Source of the DNA: Verrucomicrobiota bacterium
Lineage (GTDB): Bacteria > Verrucomicrobiota > Kiritimatiellia > RFP12 > UBA1067
Length of the DNA stretch: 64,000 nucleotides
Assembly (NCBI GenBank): GCA_023269675.1
Contig: JAHFSX010000013.1
Location: 62,001-126,000 of the forward strand
Direction: 5' to 3'
In this document: piece after piece, positions 45,374 through 55,100 of the stretch
How positions within the stretch are numbered: position 1 is the first letter of the stretch
How the letters are laid out: each line of letters begins with the position of its first letter
The notes under the pieces: generated by a model
What the model saw: the letters and a program-made list of their open reading frames with translations, nothing else
Told to the model about the DNA's origin: nothing
Databases searched by the model: none
Made by a program: the position numbers and the translations under genes

Positions 45374-48300
45374 CTACCATGTCTCGAAAACGCCGAACCA
45401 GCGGCGGCTGTTCGAGTCGCTGCCGACGACCTTCAGCCGCAGCGGTTTGCCGGGCGTCACCTTCGACACCGGCAGGGTCAGCGTCAGCGTGCCGTATTCG
45501 GCCGTCGTCGCGTCGCGCACGTATTTCAGGCTGACCGTTCTCTCCGCATTGGCCCACGCCGCGTTCGTTTCGCTGATGGCCGGCAGATCGAGCACCTTCT
45601 CGTCATTCACATGGAGCGCGAAACTTCCCTGCGGCTCCGCGAAGTAACCCATGCCGCCCTGCCAGACGACCGCATACTCCGCTTTCGACCCCGCCGCCTC
45701 CGGTACCGGTTGCGTTTCCCAGACCAGCTCGTTCTTGCCCCGCATCGCCCTCGCCACGTCGAGCTGGTTCACGCCCGGCGGCAGATTGTCGCGCCCGACG
45801 TCCCCTTCCCTGACCGTCTTGCGCCAGCCGTTACGGCTCCCGAACGTCAGCGCCACCTCCCCTTTGGGGTTGAACGCGCCGGAGCGCGCGTACCGGACCA
45901 TCCCGTCCAGCAGGCAGGTGCCTTCCGGCGTGCCCGAGAGCAGATCCAGACCGAACGTCATCAGCACGCAACCGGCGCCGACGCGCGCCTCGCCCGCATA
46001 GAGGAAATAGCCGTTGAGCCCCTCGCCCACGACCATCATCTCCTCGGGACGCATGCCCGCGAAAGGCAACAGCTTGCCCTGTTTCAGAATGCGGAACGAC
46101 AAGGGCGACAGCGTGCCGTCATGCGGAAAATCGCCGAGCGCGGGATGCCTCGCAAAGGCCGTGCCCACCTGATTACCCATCGACCACCAGCCCAGAGTGA
46201 CATTCGGCTTGCCCTCCGTGCCGTTGATCAGAAGCACGCGCTTGCCCGCCGCGAGCGCGGGGCCGACCTCCGGCGCGCCGGCTTGCGAGATCAGGAGCCC
46301 CGCCTGTTCCGCGCCGGGCGTTCCAGCCGAGAGAAGCCCCGTGTAGAGCTTTTCCAGCGCGGGCAGCAGCGCCGGCGAGACGGCGATGCCGGCCCCGTCC
46401 GGCATCGCCCGTTTTGGAAACACCCAGAAGTCCCAGGTGTTGCGGACCGGCGGCTCGCGAGGACGCTCGCCCTCCAGAGCGGCACTCGGACTGTCGGTCA
46501 CGACGGCTTCGAGGATGGCATGCATCGGCCCGGCGACGTCCGGCACAACGATCGCCGCTTCGGCCAACAGCCGCGTGCTGCCCAGTTCGACGTCGCCGGC
46601 CGCGCACCCGCCCTGCGCCAGCACCGCGCCACCCGCGCGCAGCGTCCACCGGAGCTGTGCCTGGCCCAGGCGCGACTCCCCGTAATGCGTGATCCAGAAG
46701 CCGGCCTTGACCGCATCGCCCGACACCGCGACACGGGCTTCCGGCTCGGTCTTGAGCAAGAGCGCGCTCGGCCCGTTGAACCGGCGGAACGCCTCGGGTG
46801 TCGAGCCGTTCCGCTTCACCTCCCAGAACGCGTTGAACAACCCCTGGGCGCTGTAGGTCTGGCCCTGCTGGACGACCACGTCGACGATGGTCCAAAAATC
46901 ATAGCCGTCGCAGGCCGGATCCAGTCGCGCGGCCTCGATGCCTTGCTTCTGGTAAAAGCTCTGCAGGGCATGCGCCGCGTCCTGACACGCGTCGCCCCAG
47001 CGCCGGTCCAGCCCCGCCGCCGCTAGCCAACCGTCACGCGTGGCCAAGGTGACCGGCGGCAACATGGCGCCCGAGAAGCGCGGTTCCAGGCGCGGGTCCT
47101 GCTTGACGCACAGGTTCAGGTACTCGTGCGCGATGAACGGCGCATCACAGGCGAAACTCCCCGGAGCCCACACGTTAATCGGCCCGTTTCGAAAGTCCGA
47201 GTTCTCCGCCGTGTTGAAGGTCCCGTCCTGATGGATCGCCAGACGGTCGGGATCGAGCCGCTTGGCCAGCTTGTAAATTTCTTTGTCCAGCGGCTTTCCG
47301 AGCAGCCCCTCGTTGCCCGTGCAGTAGGTCGTGAACGACACGTGGCGGCGGTAGTGCTGATACAGTTCCGTCAGATCCCGCATCGGATCGAAGGCGAACG
47401 CCTCGGTCGGATAGTCGCCGTAATAGGGCAGCTCGGGCTGGATCATGATCCCCGCCTCGTCCGCGGCTTCGAAGTATTCCGGCAGCTCGCAGTGCGTGTG
47501 CAGTCGGACGTAGTTGAACCCCGCGGTGCGCGCGATCTTCAAATGGTGAAGGTGCTCCTCGCGCGAGGCGGGCGAGGCCAGCGTCAGCGGGTACACGAAA
47601 TCGTCCCCGAAGCCGCGCGCGAAAAAGGGTTTTCCGTTGAGGAAGAAGCGGTCGCCGCGGACCTCGATCTTGCGCACGCCGAACCGTTCGGTCCAGCCGT
47701 GGACAGGCGTGTCGCCGTCGCACAGCGTGATCTCCGCCACATAGAGGTCCGGCTGTTCCGGCGACCAGGCGCTAAAGGGATCAAGCTTGATCCGGCAAAC
47801 AACATCGACGCTCTGCTTGCCGTTCCCGAACGACACCGATGCGGACGCCACGGAGGGCGTCCCTCCAGCATGAGGTGCCACTGGAGGGCGGACCTCCGTG
47901 TCCGCCGTCGTCACCTTCACCCGCAAAACCGGATGCTTCAATTTGCCCGCATCTGTGGCGAACGCCACCGTCGCATGGACTTCCGCCTCCTGCTTGTCGA
48001 AATCGCCGCGCACCCACGCGTCGTCGATGCGCGTGTCAGGCGTGGCCTCGAGCTCCACATCGCGGTAGAGCCCGCCGAAGCGGTGGGTCGAACTGAACAG
48101 CCCTTTGCGGCTCGGCAGCGTGTTGTTGACCGCCGCAACCACCACGGCCTGCGTCCCGGCCTGAACGAGGTCGGTGATGTCGTACTTGTAGGTGCCGCAA
48201 TAGTTGTCTATCCAAGCGACCGGCCGGCCGTTGACCCAGAACCATCCCTGCGAGCGCACGCCGCCGACTTTGAGCCACACCCGTTTCCCCTGCCACGCGG

Positions 48301-48718
48301 CGGGAATCTCGACGGTCTTGCGGCACCACGCCTCGCCCTGATAGATGTTGCGCAACGGTTTGGCGCAGTGGTCCCACTTGCAGTCCCACGAGTCGCCCAT
48401 GCCGGGCTCGCCCACGCCCTGCGCCTCCCAGCAGCCCGGCACCTGAATCTTCCGCGAGCCCGGCCACGGCTTGGCGTAGAACGCCCGCCAGCCCGGGTGA
48501 CGCGAAGGGCCCACTTCTTTTGTGACGAACTCCCACTCGCCGCGCAGGGACACCACGTCTTGAAGCGGCGAGCGCACGGCCGGGTTCACCACCGCCGACA
48601 GCGACTGGCGCCCGCCCCAGGTGTCAGCGCCGGAAAGCCAGGGCTCAGCGGCAGACGCCCATGCCGCACATACCATAAAAACCGCCGTTGCAGCGCCCAC
48701 AGTGTTCGTGATCTTCAT
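45374..48718 (-). CDS. GH2-family glycoside hydrolase (beta-galactosidase-like)
   Basis: The 1114-residue secreted protein starts at ATG 48718 (GGAGGGAGA upstream). A GH2 sugar-binding domain contains RNIYQGEAWCRKTVEIP and an Ig-like domain follows. The TIM barrel has the acid/base in YCTGNEG (Glu470) and a probable nucleophile in IAHEY (Glu532). Long C-terminal beta domains complete it. Activity could be beta-galactosidase, glucuronidase or mannosidase. Odd: residues 272-288 (EVRPPVAPHAGGTPSVASA) are encoded by a three-hairpin repeat at 47843-47906 inserted in frame, and residues 744-756 (SAALEGERPREPP) look like a second repeat-derived insertion. It is separated by 136 bases from the GH106-like gene upstream. 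Confidence 0.87.
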   Translation of the reverse strand: MKITNTVGAATAVFMVCAAWASAAEPWLSGADTWGGRQSLSAVVNPAVRSPLQDVVSLRGEWEFVTKEVGPSRHPGWRAFYAKPWPGSRKIQVPGCWEAQGVGEPGMGDSWDCKWDHCAKPLRNIYQGEAWCRKTVEIPAAWQGKRVWLKVGGVRSQGWFWVNGRPVAWIDNYCGTYKYDITDLVQAGTQAVVVAAVNNTLPSRKGLFSSTHRFGGLYRDVELEATPDTRIDDAWVRGDFDKQEAEVHATVAFATDAGKLKHPVLRVKVTTADTEVRPPVAPHAGGTPSVASASVSFGNGKQSVDVVCRIKLDPFSAWSPEQPDLYVAEITLCDGDTPVHGWTERFGVRKIEVRGDRFFLNGKPFFARGFGDDFVYPLTLASPASREEHLHHLKIARTAGFNYVRLHTHCELPEYFEAADEAGIMIQPELPYYGDYPTEAFAFDPMRDLTELYQHYRRHVSFTTYCTGNEGLLGKPLDKEIYKLAKRLDPDRLAIHQDGTFNTAENSDFRNGPINVWAPGSFACDAPFIAHEYLNLCVKQDPRLEPRFSGAMLPPVTLATRDGWLAAAGLDRRWGDACQDAAHALQSFYQKQGIEAARLDPACDGYDFWTIVDVVVQQGQTYSAQGLFNAFWEVKRNGSTPEAFRRFNGPSALLLKTEPEARVAVSGDAVKAGFWITHYGESRLGQAQLRWTLRAGGAVLAQGGCAAGDVELGSTRLLAEAAIVVPDVAGPMHAILEAVVTDSPSAALEGERPREPPVRNTWDFWVFPKRAMPDGAGIAVSPALLPALEKLYTGLLSAGTPGAEQAGLLISQAGAPEVGPALAAGKRVLLINGTEGKPNVTLGWWSMGNQVGTAFARHPALGDFPHDGTLSPLSFRILKQGKLLPFAGMRPEEMMVVGEGLNGYFLYAGEARVGAGCVLMTFGLDLLSGTPEGTCLLDGMVRYARSGAFNPKGEVALTFGSRNGWRKTVREGDVGRDNLPPGVNQLDVARAMRGKNELVWETQPVPEAAGSKAEYAVVWQGGMGYFAEPQGSFALHVNDEKVLDLPAISETNAAWANAERTVSLKYVRDATTAEYGTLTLTLPVSKVTPGKPLRLKVVGSDSNSRRWFGVFETW
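46450..46489. repeat. Possible repeat-derived insertion in the GH2 gene
   Basis: GGCTCGCGAGGACGCTCGCC followed by CTCCAG encodes the odd peptide ALEGERPREP. The CCTCCAG box also occurs in the three-hairpin elements, but complete hairpins are not present here. Relationship is tentative. Confidence 0.4.
47843..47906. repeat. Three-hairpin REP-like element inside the GH2 coding sequence
   Basis: Stem 1 GGACGCC/GGCGTCC has loop ACGGAG; the central stem is CCCTCCAG/CTGGAGGG; stem 3 GGCGGAC/GTCCGCC has loop CTCCGT. The layout is the same as 58619-58678, and the two outer loops are reverse complements. It is translated in frame into a Pro/Ala/Ser-rich insertion. Confidence 0.7.
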
Positions 48719-48749
48719 GTCATCTCCCTCCGTCTCTCCGCCACCGGAC

Positions 48750-48807
48750 GGCGGGTTTTCCAACCCGCCGCCCCGCTGCGCGAACCCGGCGGACAGGCAT
48801 GTCCGCC
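48750..48807. repeat. Double-hairpin REP-like element upstream of the GH2 gene
   Basis: GGCGGGTT-TTCC-AACCCGCC (48750-48769) and GGCGGACA-GGCA-TGTCCGCC (48788-48807) are perfect hairpins between the GH106-like stop and the GH2 start. Confidence 0.65.
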
Positions 48808-48854
48808 CTCCGGTCTTTCCGCCGGATGATCGGCCATCTTCACCGCACCGGCCT

Positions 48855-51800
48855 TCATTCAGAGGCCTGCAGCGCCACAGGTCCCAGCAATCCTGAACGG
48901 AACAGCGGCGTCGCGGTCGTGAACGCGTGATAGGTCGTCCACGTGTGCAAAGTCGCGCCTGCCACGCGCCCCTCGCCGATCAGGCGGTTGGCCCAGGTGT
49001 TGGCGACGCGCACCTCCAGCTCGTTGCGTCCCGGTCTCAGCGCCCGGGTGACGTCCACGCGGTAAGGCCGCGTCCAGGCCACGCCGCACGGCGTGCCGTT
49101 GACGCTCACCTCCGCGATCACCGCCACGCCTCCCAGATCAAGCCGCACGGCGCCCGAGGCGGGCGCGGCCCACTCGAACGCGGTCCGGTAGACCGCCGTG
49201 CCGGAGTAATGGCGGATGCCGGCCTCGGGACGCTTGGACCAATCCTCCAGCGCGGCGAAGGTCTCCGTCTCCGGCGCGCCCCAGCCGGGCGCGAACGAAA
49301 CCTGCCAAGGCCCGGTCAGCGCCAGGGCGTCTTTGAAGGCCGGCTCGTTGCTCTTCGCGGTTCCGTCGGCGCCGGCGGCGAGGGCCTTGCGAAAAACCAC
49401 GAAGACGGAGCCGGACGTTTCGAAGTGGAGCGGCACGCAGGTCCGACCGCCTGCCTGACGGAAAGCGGCCGCCTCACGCGTCTGCCCCGTGACCGGATCC
49501 CAGATCTCGGGCAGCCGGTTGCTGACGCGGAAGCCCGCTTCGATATCCACGGCGCCATGGCCCTGGTTGGACAGGAAATAAAGATCCGTCTCGCCTTCGC
49601 GGCGGTGGATGGCGCGCACCTCGGCGTTGGCGTCATCGCAGGCGAAGGTGAAGTCCGGCGGCAGCGCCAGGGCGGCCAGCGCCTCCTGCACAGAAAGCCC
49701 GCAGAACACGCGCCCCTTGCCATAGGCGCGCTGTTTGACGGACAAGCCGTCGCACGCGCCCCACACCTCGTCGCCGATCGCGCGGACCTGCTCGTCACAG
49801 CGCGGATAGCCGCTCAGGCTCGGGCTGCGCCGCGGTTTCGGCCCCAGCACCGCCGCACCCGCACGCACCAGTTTACGGAGCTTCGCCGCGGCCTCGGGCG
49901 TCAGGCGGTCCGAGTCGCGCAACACCAGCAGCCGGTAGGACGCGCCCTCCGGTCCCGCGAGCAGGCCGCGGCGCACCGACAGCTCTTTGATCAGGAATTC
50001 AGCAGGCAGCAGGTCATACTCGTAGCCCTTCGGCAATTCCGGCCATTGGTCGGCGTTATTGCCTTTCGCGGCGAAGAAGTTGGGGATCGGCCCGGCCGGC
50101 TCCTCGCCATAAAAGTAGAGCACGTCGGCCACAGCCCGACCGCGCTGCAGCAGAAACTGGCAGCGCGACAGATAGGTGATCCACGCCCGCCCCGGCTCCC
50201 ACCACGTCTGGCCGCGGCTGAAGGGCAGGCCGTATTTCCAGAAGGCCGGCCCGGGATAGAGCCGCGAAAGGTCCGGGTTGTGCGCATAGGTGTGGAAAAC
50301 GATGCGGTTGATGCCCGCGCAGAGAAACGCGTCGCCGCCGGACTTGAGCGAGGCCGGGCAGCTGTTCCAGTCCGCGCCGCCCCCCTGCGTGAAGGCCTCC
50401 ATCGCCACCACGGGCTTGCCCGCGAGATGCGCGGCCGACACCGCCTCGCGCATCGGCCGTCCGCCCTCCGTCATCGGGATGTCGGCGTGGAGATAGTGCT
50501 GCACCCCGTCCGCCACCATGACGCCCGCGCCGCAGCCGCCGCACGATTCGGCATACAGCTGCAGGCCGTGCTTATGCGCCTGCCTGGCCAGCTCGCCGTA
50601 GAAATTTTCCGACACCAGATCGCTGCCCGTCTGCCGCACGTCGCGCAGAAAGCGGTCAGTGAGCTCGCGGCTCCCCACGACGAATCCGGCGAAGGCGGGG
50701 AGATAAGGCAACACGTCATACCCGCGCCGTTTGCGGAACGCGTCACGGAAAACCGGCGACCAGTTCTGTGTGCCCGCCTCCCAGCTGTCGACCAGCACGC
50801 CGGCCATGGCCCGGCTCTCGACCGCCCGGGCGTCCGCGATGACCGTGCCGACATAGCTGTCGAAGTGGAACGCCACCGCCGTGGGGCTGAACTTGTCGCA
50901 CTCCAGGCCCGACGCCTCCCTGGGCGCCGGAGCGTTGCGCTTGCCGGTGCTCCGGTAGCCGATGCGCAGCACCGTCCATGGGCCGGCGGGCGCAGCCCAG
51001 GCCAGGTTGCCCTGCGGATCGAGCTGTCCGGTGAGGTCGACCAGCTTGTCCGGCGCCACGGCGAGACCCGCTTCCGTCGGCAACGACGGCTCCGCGCACA
51101 GCGTCCGTCCCTCCTCCCCGATTTTGCTGAGGTGCCCGTCAATCACCGGTTGGGACGACCAAGCCACGCGGCGGAGCTTGAGCTTGGCAGGACCGCTCCA
51201 CACGAGGCGGAAGAAGCGCGCGGTCGTCTGCGGCAGCGCGTGCGCCACGCTCGCCTCCGCGCAGTTGTAGACGCAGACATAGGTGGAGAGCTTGCACAGT
51301 TCGCGGAACGCGTGTCCGTCGTCGCTGACCCAGACGGCGGCGGCATGTTCCGGCGGCGCGATGCACGCTTTCGAGCCGGCGAGCTGCACGGAGCGGCAGG
51401 TGACGGGCGCGGGGAACTCGAACTGCACCCAGCCGGCCTGACCCTCCGCCACCTCCGCCGGAACGCCCTCCGCCTGCTTGGCTTCGGCCTCGCTGCGGAC
51501 CAGCCCGGCCAGGTCAATCCCGGAGAAGCTGGAGGTGACCGCCGGCACGGGCAAGACGGGCGCGTCGGCATAGGCGGCCGGCGTGGGGAAGGCCAGCACC
51601 GCGATGTCGCGATAAAACGTCGGGCCTTTCTCGGGCCACGACGGCGGGGACTCCAGCCGCAGCGCCGCGCCGTTCGTCAGCGGGTGCGCGCTCCAGACCA
51701 CATGCTGCATGCCCTTGTCGGGCGTGATCCAGGGCCCGCCGGCCGTGCTCCAGCCCGCGCAGTTCTCGGCGGTGAACGCCAGGCCGAGCCGGTCGCAGGT

Positions 51801-52118
51801 CTGCAGCGCGAAACGCACCATCTCGTGCCACGCCGGGCTGAGGCAGGGCACCTCGGGGTTCGGCACGGGCGGGTAGTGTCCGACGGTGAACATGTGAACC
51901 CCGCCCAGGCCGATCCGCCGCATCGCCTCCAGCTCGGCGGCGATCCCCTCCTTGCCGATGTTGCCGTCCGCCCAGTGCCACCAGGTCTGCGGCCTGGCTG
52001 AAGGCGGCGGATCGATGAAGCCGGAGGCCAGCTCGTCCGACGCACGCAGCCCGCCGGCCATCGACACTCCGAGCGCCGCGGCCACTCCCAGCCCGAAAAC
52101 TGATTGAAATGGTTTCAT
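48855..52118 (-). CDS. GH106-like glycoside hydrolase (probable alpha-L-rhamnosidase)
   Basis: The 1087-residue protein has a signal peptide followed by TWWHWADGNIGKEGIAAELE, the typical opening of GH106-type proteins, then AENCAGWSTAGGPWITPDKGM, a long interrupted TIM barrel (VDSWEAGTQNW, YAESCGG, VAMEAFTQGG) and C-terminal galactose-binding-like beta domains (RLDLGGVAVIAEVSVNG). GH106 enzymes release alpha-L-rhamnose from pectin-type rhamnogalacturonan or flavonoids. The exact activity is inferred from family resemblance only. The start has a poor ribosome-binding site; a 78-base gap follows the FAD-dependent gene, so it is probably in the same operon. Confidence 0.83.
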   Translation of the reverse strand: MKPFQSVFGLGVAAALGVSMAGGLRASDELASGFIDPPPSARPQTWWHWADGNIGKEGIAAELEAMRRIGLGGVHMFTVGHYPPVPNPEVPCLSPAWHEMVRFALQTCDRLGLAFTAENCAGWSTAGGPWITPDKGMQHVVWSAHPLTNGAALRLESPPSWPEKGPTFYRDIAVLAFPTPAAYADAPVLPVPAVTSSFSGIDLAGLVRSEAEAKQAEGVPAEVAEGQAGWVQFEFPAPVTCRSVQLAGSKACIAPPEHAAAVWVSDDGHAFRELCKLSTYVCVYNCAEASVAHALPQTTARFFRLVWSGPAKLKLRRVAWSSQPVIDGHLSKIGEEGRTLCAEPSLPTEAGLAVAPDKLVDLTGQLDPQGNLAWAAPAGPWTVLRIGYRSTGKRNAPAPREASGLECDKFSPTAVAFHFDSYVGTVIADARAVESRAMAGVLVDSWEAGTQNWSPVFRDAFRKRRGYDVLPYLPAFAGFVVGSRELTDRFLRDVRQTGSDLVSENFYGELARQAHKHGLQLYAESCGGCGAGVMVADGVQHYLHADIPMTEGGRPMREAVSAAHLAGKPVVAMEAFTQGGGADWNSCPASLKSGGDAFLCAGINRIVFHTYAHNPDLSRLYPGPAFWKYGLPFSRGQTWWEPGRAWITYLSRCQFLLQRGRAVADVLYFYGEEPAGPIPNFFAAKGNNADQWPELPKGYEYDLLPAEFLIKELSVRRGLLAGPEGASYRLLVLRDSDRLTPEAAAKLRKLVRAGAAVLGPKPRRSPSLSGYPRCDEQVRAIGDEVWGACDGLSVKQRAYGKGRVFCGLSVQEALAALALPPDFTFACDDANAEVRAIHRREGETDLYFLSNQGHGAVDIEAGFRVSNRLPEIWDPVTGQTREAAAFRQAGGRTCVPLHFETSGSVFVVFRKALAAGADGTAKSNEPAFKDALALTGPWQVSFAPGWGAPETETFAALEDWSKRPEAGIRHYSGTAVYRTAFEWAAPASGAVRLDLGGVAVIAEVSVNGTPCGVAWTRPYRVDVTRALRPGRNELEVRVANTWANRLIGEGRVAGATLHTWTTYHAFTTATPLFRSGLLGPVALQASE

Positions 52119-52196
52119 GAGTTACCGGATTGCGGGAAGCGTCCGGGCGGGGTCACTCTGTCGCGACACCCGCTCCTTCTTTTGCGGCCTGCGCGC

Positions 52197-55100
52197 TTAT
52201 TTTCCGGCGAGCACCAGCTTGGCGTGCGTGGCGTAAGCGCCGCGCGGATCGTCGGCATACGCGCGCAGCACCTTCTCGCCCCGGCCTTCGAAATCGCCCA
52301 GGTTGAACAGGGCGCGCGCCACCGCCAGCTCGCGCAGGCAGGCCGAGCGCTCCTTGTTGCCCTCCTCGTTCGAGTAGTTCGGAATCACGGGCAGCTTGGC
52401 CTGCATCCTGATCGCGAACCCGCTCACCCCCGGCTTGACCAGCAGCGCGCCCAGCGCGGGCGCGGCCGACTTGTCGCCGATCGACTCGAGCGCCATCGCC
52501 ACCGCGCGGAAATGGGAGAACTCGTTGGTCGTGCAGAGCCCCTGCGTCTTTTCAAGCAGCGCCGGCAGCGCCTTCTGCGATTTCGCCCGTCCGAGCGCGA
52601 TGATGTAGCTGTCCACCCAGCTCACGCTGCGGTTGAACTGTCCCATGCCGCGGTAGTTCCAGCCCTTGTCCCACGTCATGCCCTTGACCTTCTCGATCAG
52701 CTCGGCTTCACCGTCAGCATGCCCCATCATGGCCAGCACATGCGCGTAGTTGAACCGCGCCTCGGGCTTGCCCGCCTGACGGAAGGCGCCCTGGAGCAGC
52801 GGCACGCTGCGCGCGGGGTCGACCAGCACCACGGCTAGCCCCTCGTAGTTCTTGGCGAGCGACTGGACCGCCTTCGCGATCTTGGCGTCCGGGAGCGGGA
52901 AGGAGTCCTTCATCTTCAGCACCTCCGCCGGCAGGATCTTCATCTCGATCAGGTGACGCTGCAGCGCGGGCATGTCGACCTGGCGCACCGGCACCCCCGC
53001 CTTCACGGCCATCGCGGCCGCCACGCCCGCCGCGTAGCCCTGGTTCTGGACGTCCGGCTGCATGCGCAGGATCGGCATGGCGTCGCGGTGCGCGCTGATG
53101 CCCAGCCCCGTCACCAGCAGGCCGTCGAGCTTCTTGGGAAGCAGGCAGCGGTAAGGCAGGTTCACCTTCATGCCCTTGTGTCCGGGGTCCTCGATGAAGA
53201 ACTGCGGATGCACGGTGTGCCCGTGCGAGTCGAAATTGCTGAAGGGCTGCACCACCACGTCCGGATAGGTGCGCTCGTTGACCACGTCCAGCGGCGACAT
53301 GTAGAACGCGCCGACCAGGCGGCGGCGCTCGCGGCTGTTGATGACCTGCGCCTGGTCCCAGATCCCGTCGCGCATGCTGAACCGCGAGCGCAGCGCGAAG
53401 AAGCAGAGGTCCGCGGCGTCGGTGTCGTCCAGGAAGCCGATGTCCGTGTTGGTGTAGCTCGCGCCCAGGTTGCGGGGCGTCTGTCCCACGCCCTGCAGCG
53501 CGACTTCCGCCGCGGTGATGAACTCGGTCTCCTCGCCCGCCAGCGCGGCCAGCTCGGCGTTGCCCGTGCTGTCGATCGCCGCCTTGCAGCGGATCAGCCC
53601 GCGCTCGCCGTTGGGGGTCAGCACCACCACGGCTACGAGCTTCCCGTCCTCGACGATCACGCCGTTGACCATGGTGCCGTACCACACCTCGGCGCCGGCC
53701 TTGCGGTTCTGGCGGCGGTACCACTCCGACTTGCACTGGGAGAAGACCACGCCCGTCTCTTTCACGCCCTTGTCGATCTCGCTGGTGAAGCCCACGCGGT
53801 TGCCCCAGTAGTAAATGCCGATCAGGCCGTCCGTCTCCACGCCGCCCATCTGATTGATGTACTCGCACACGATGGTCTTCGCGCCCTGCCGCGCCGCCGC
53901 TATGCCCGCCGGCGCGCCGCCCGTGCCCGCGCCCGCGACCAGCACGTCGCACTCCGCCAGCACCGGCAGCTCGCGCGCCTCGGCCCGCACGCTTCCCGAG
54001 GCGTTGCACAGATACCCCGGCAGCCCCAGCGCGTGCTCGCCCACCGCCACGCCCGCGCGCGGCGCCTTCAGGTTGCTGCCGACGCGCACGTCGGTCACGG
54101 CCGGCCGCTGCTTCGCCACGCGCGCGGCCTCGGCGCCGATCCTCTCGCCCAGCGCCATGAGGTTGCCCGGCTTCATCACCTGCTCCGCCGCCTCGCGCGG
54201 CACGTCCGCCATGGCGCCGAGCACAAACAGGAACTCCGTGCCCGCGGGCTGGAAGACCTTCAGGTCCAGGGCGTCCACGCCCTGCCACGCCGCCTGCGAC
54301 GAGGCCTGCCCCTTGATCAGATCGGGCGGCACAAAAGTCATCGAGTCCGCCGATTCCAGCTGCGACGGCACGAATGTCAGGTCGCGGGCCTTCTGCTCGG
54401 CCTCCGCGAACGCGCGCTCCGAGCCGTCCTTCATCGGCAGGGTGATCTCGCACTCGAACATGCGTCCCTTGATGAACTGCGGCATGCCTTTGGCGGGCTT
54501 GATCCCGGTCACGCGGGCGTCGAACAGGCCGAACAGCTCCTTCACCCGCACGCCCTCGGCGCGCGGCGCCTCTCCCGCCACCACCGTGCGCTTGAAGGTG
54601 TAATTGCCCGCGGGGAACGGCGTGGGCTGACCGCCCGCCGCCCGCGACAGCAGGCCGCGCTCGGTCGCGTCGATCACCACCTTGGCCTTGATCACCTGCC
54701 GCCCGCTGCGGTCGGCTATCACCACGCCCGACAGCTTCCCGGACGCGTCGATCAGCGGCTCGGTCGCGTGCGCGCCGGTCAGGAACGGAATGTTCGCGTT
54801 CAGCAGCGCCTCGTCCAACGTCTTCTTCACCTTCAGCGGCGTGGTCCGCTCCGACACGCCCGCGACGGCGGCCGCATCCCTCACCGGGTACACGTAGAAC
54901 TCGCCCAGCAGCTGGCGGACGACGCCTTTGCCCTGGAGCGCCTGAACCTTCAGGTACCGGTACCGCCCCCGCAGCGGGACCGCGATCTCCGCGCACTCGC
55001 TGTTCGCGCCCGTGACGCGGTCCTTGCTGGAGCCGAGCGGTTTCCAGAGCTTGTTGTCCGCGCTGCCCTGCACCTGGATCTCGCCGGTCACGAAATCGCC

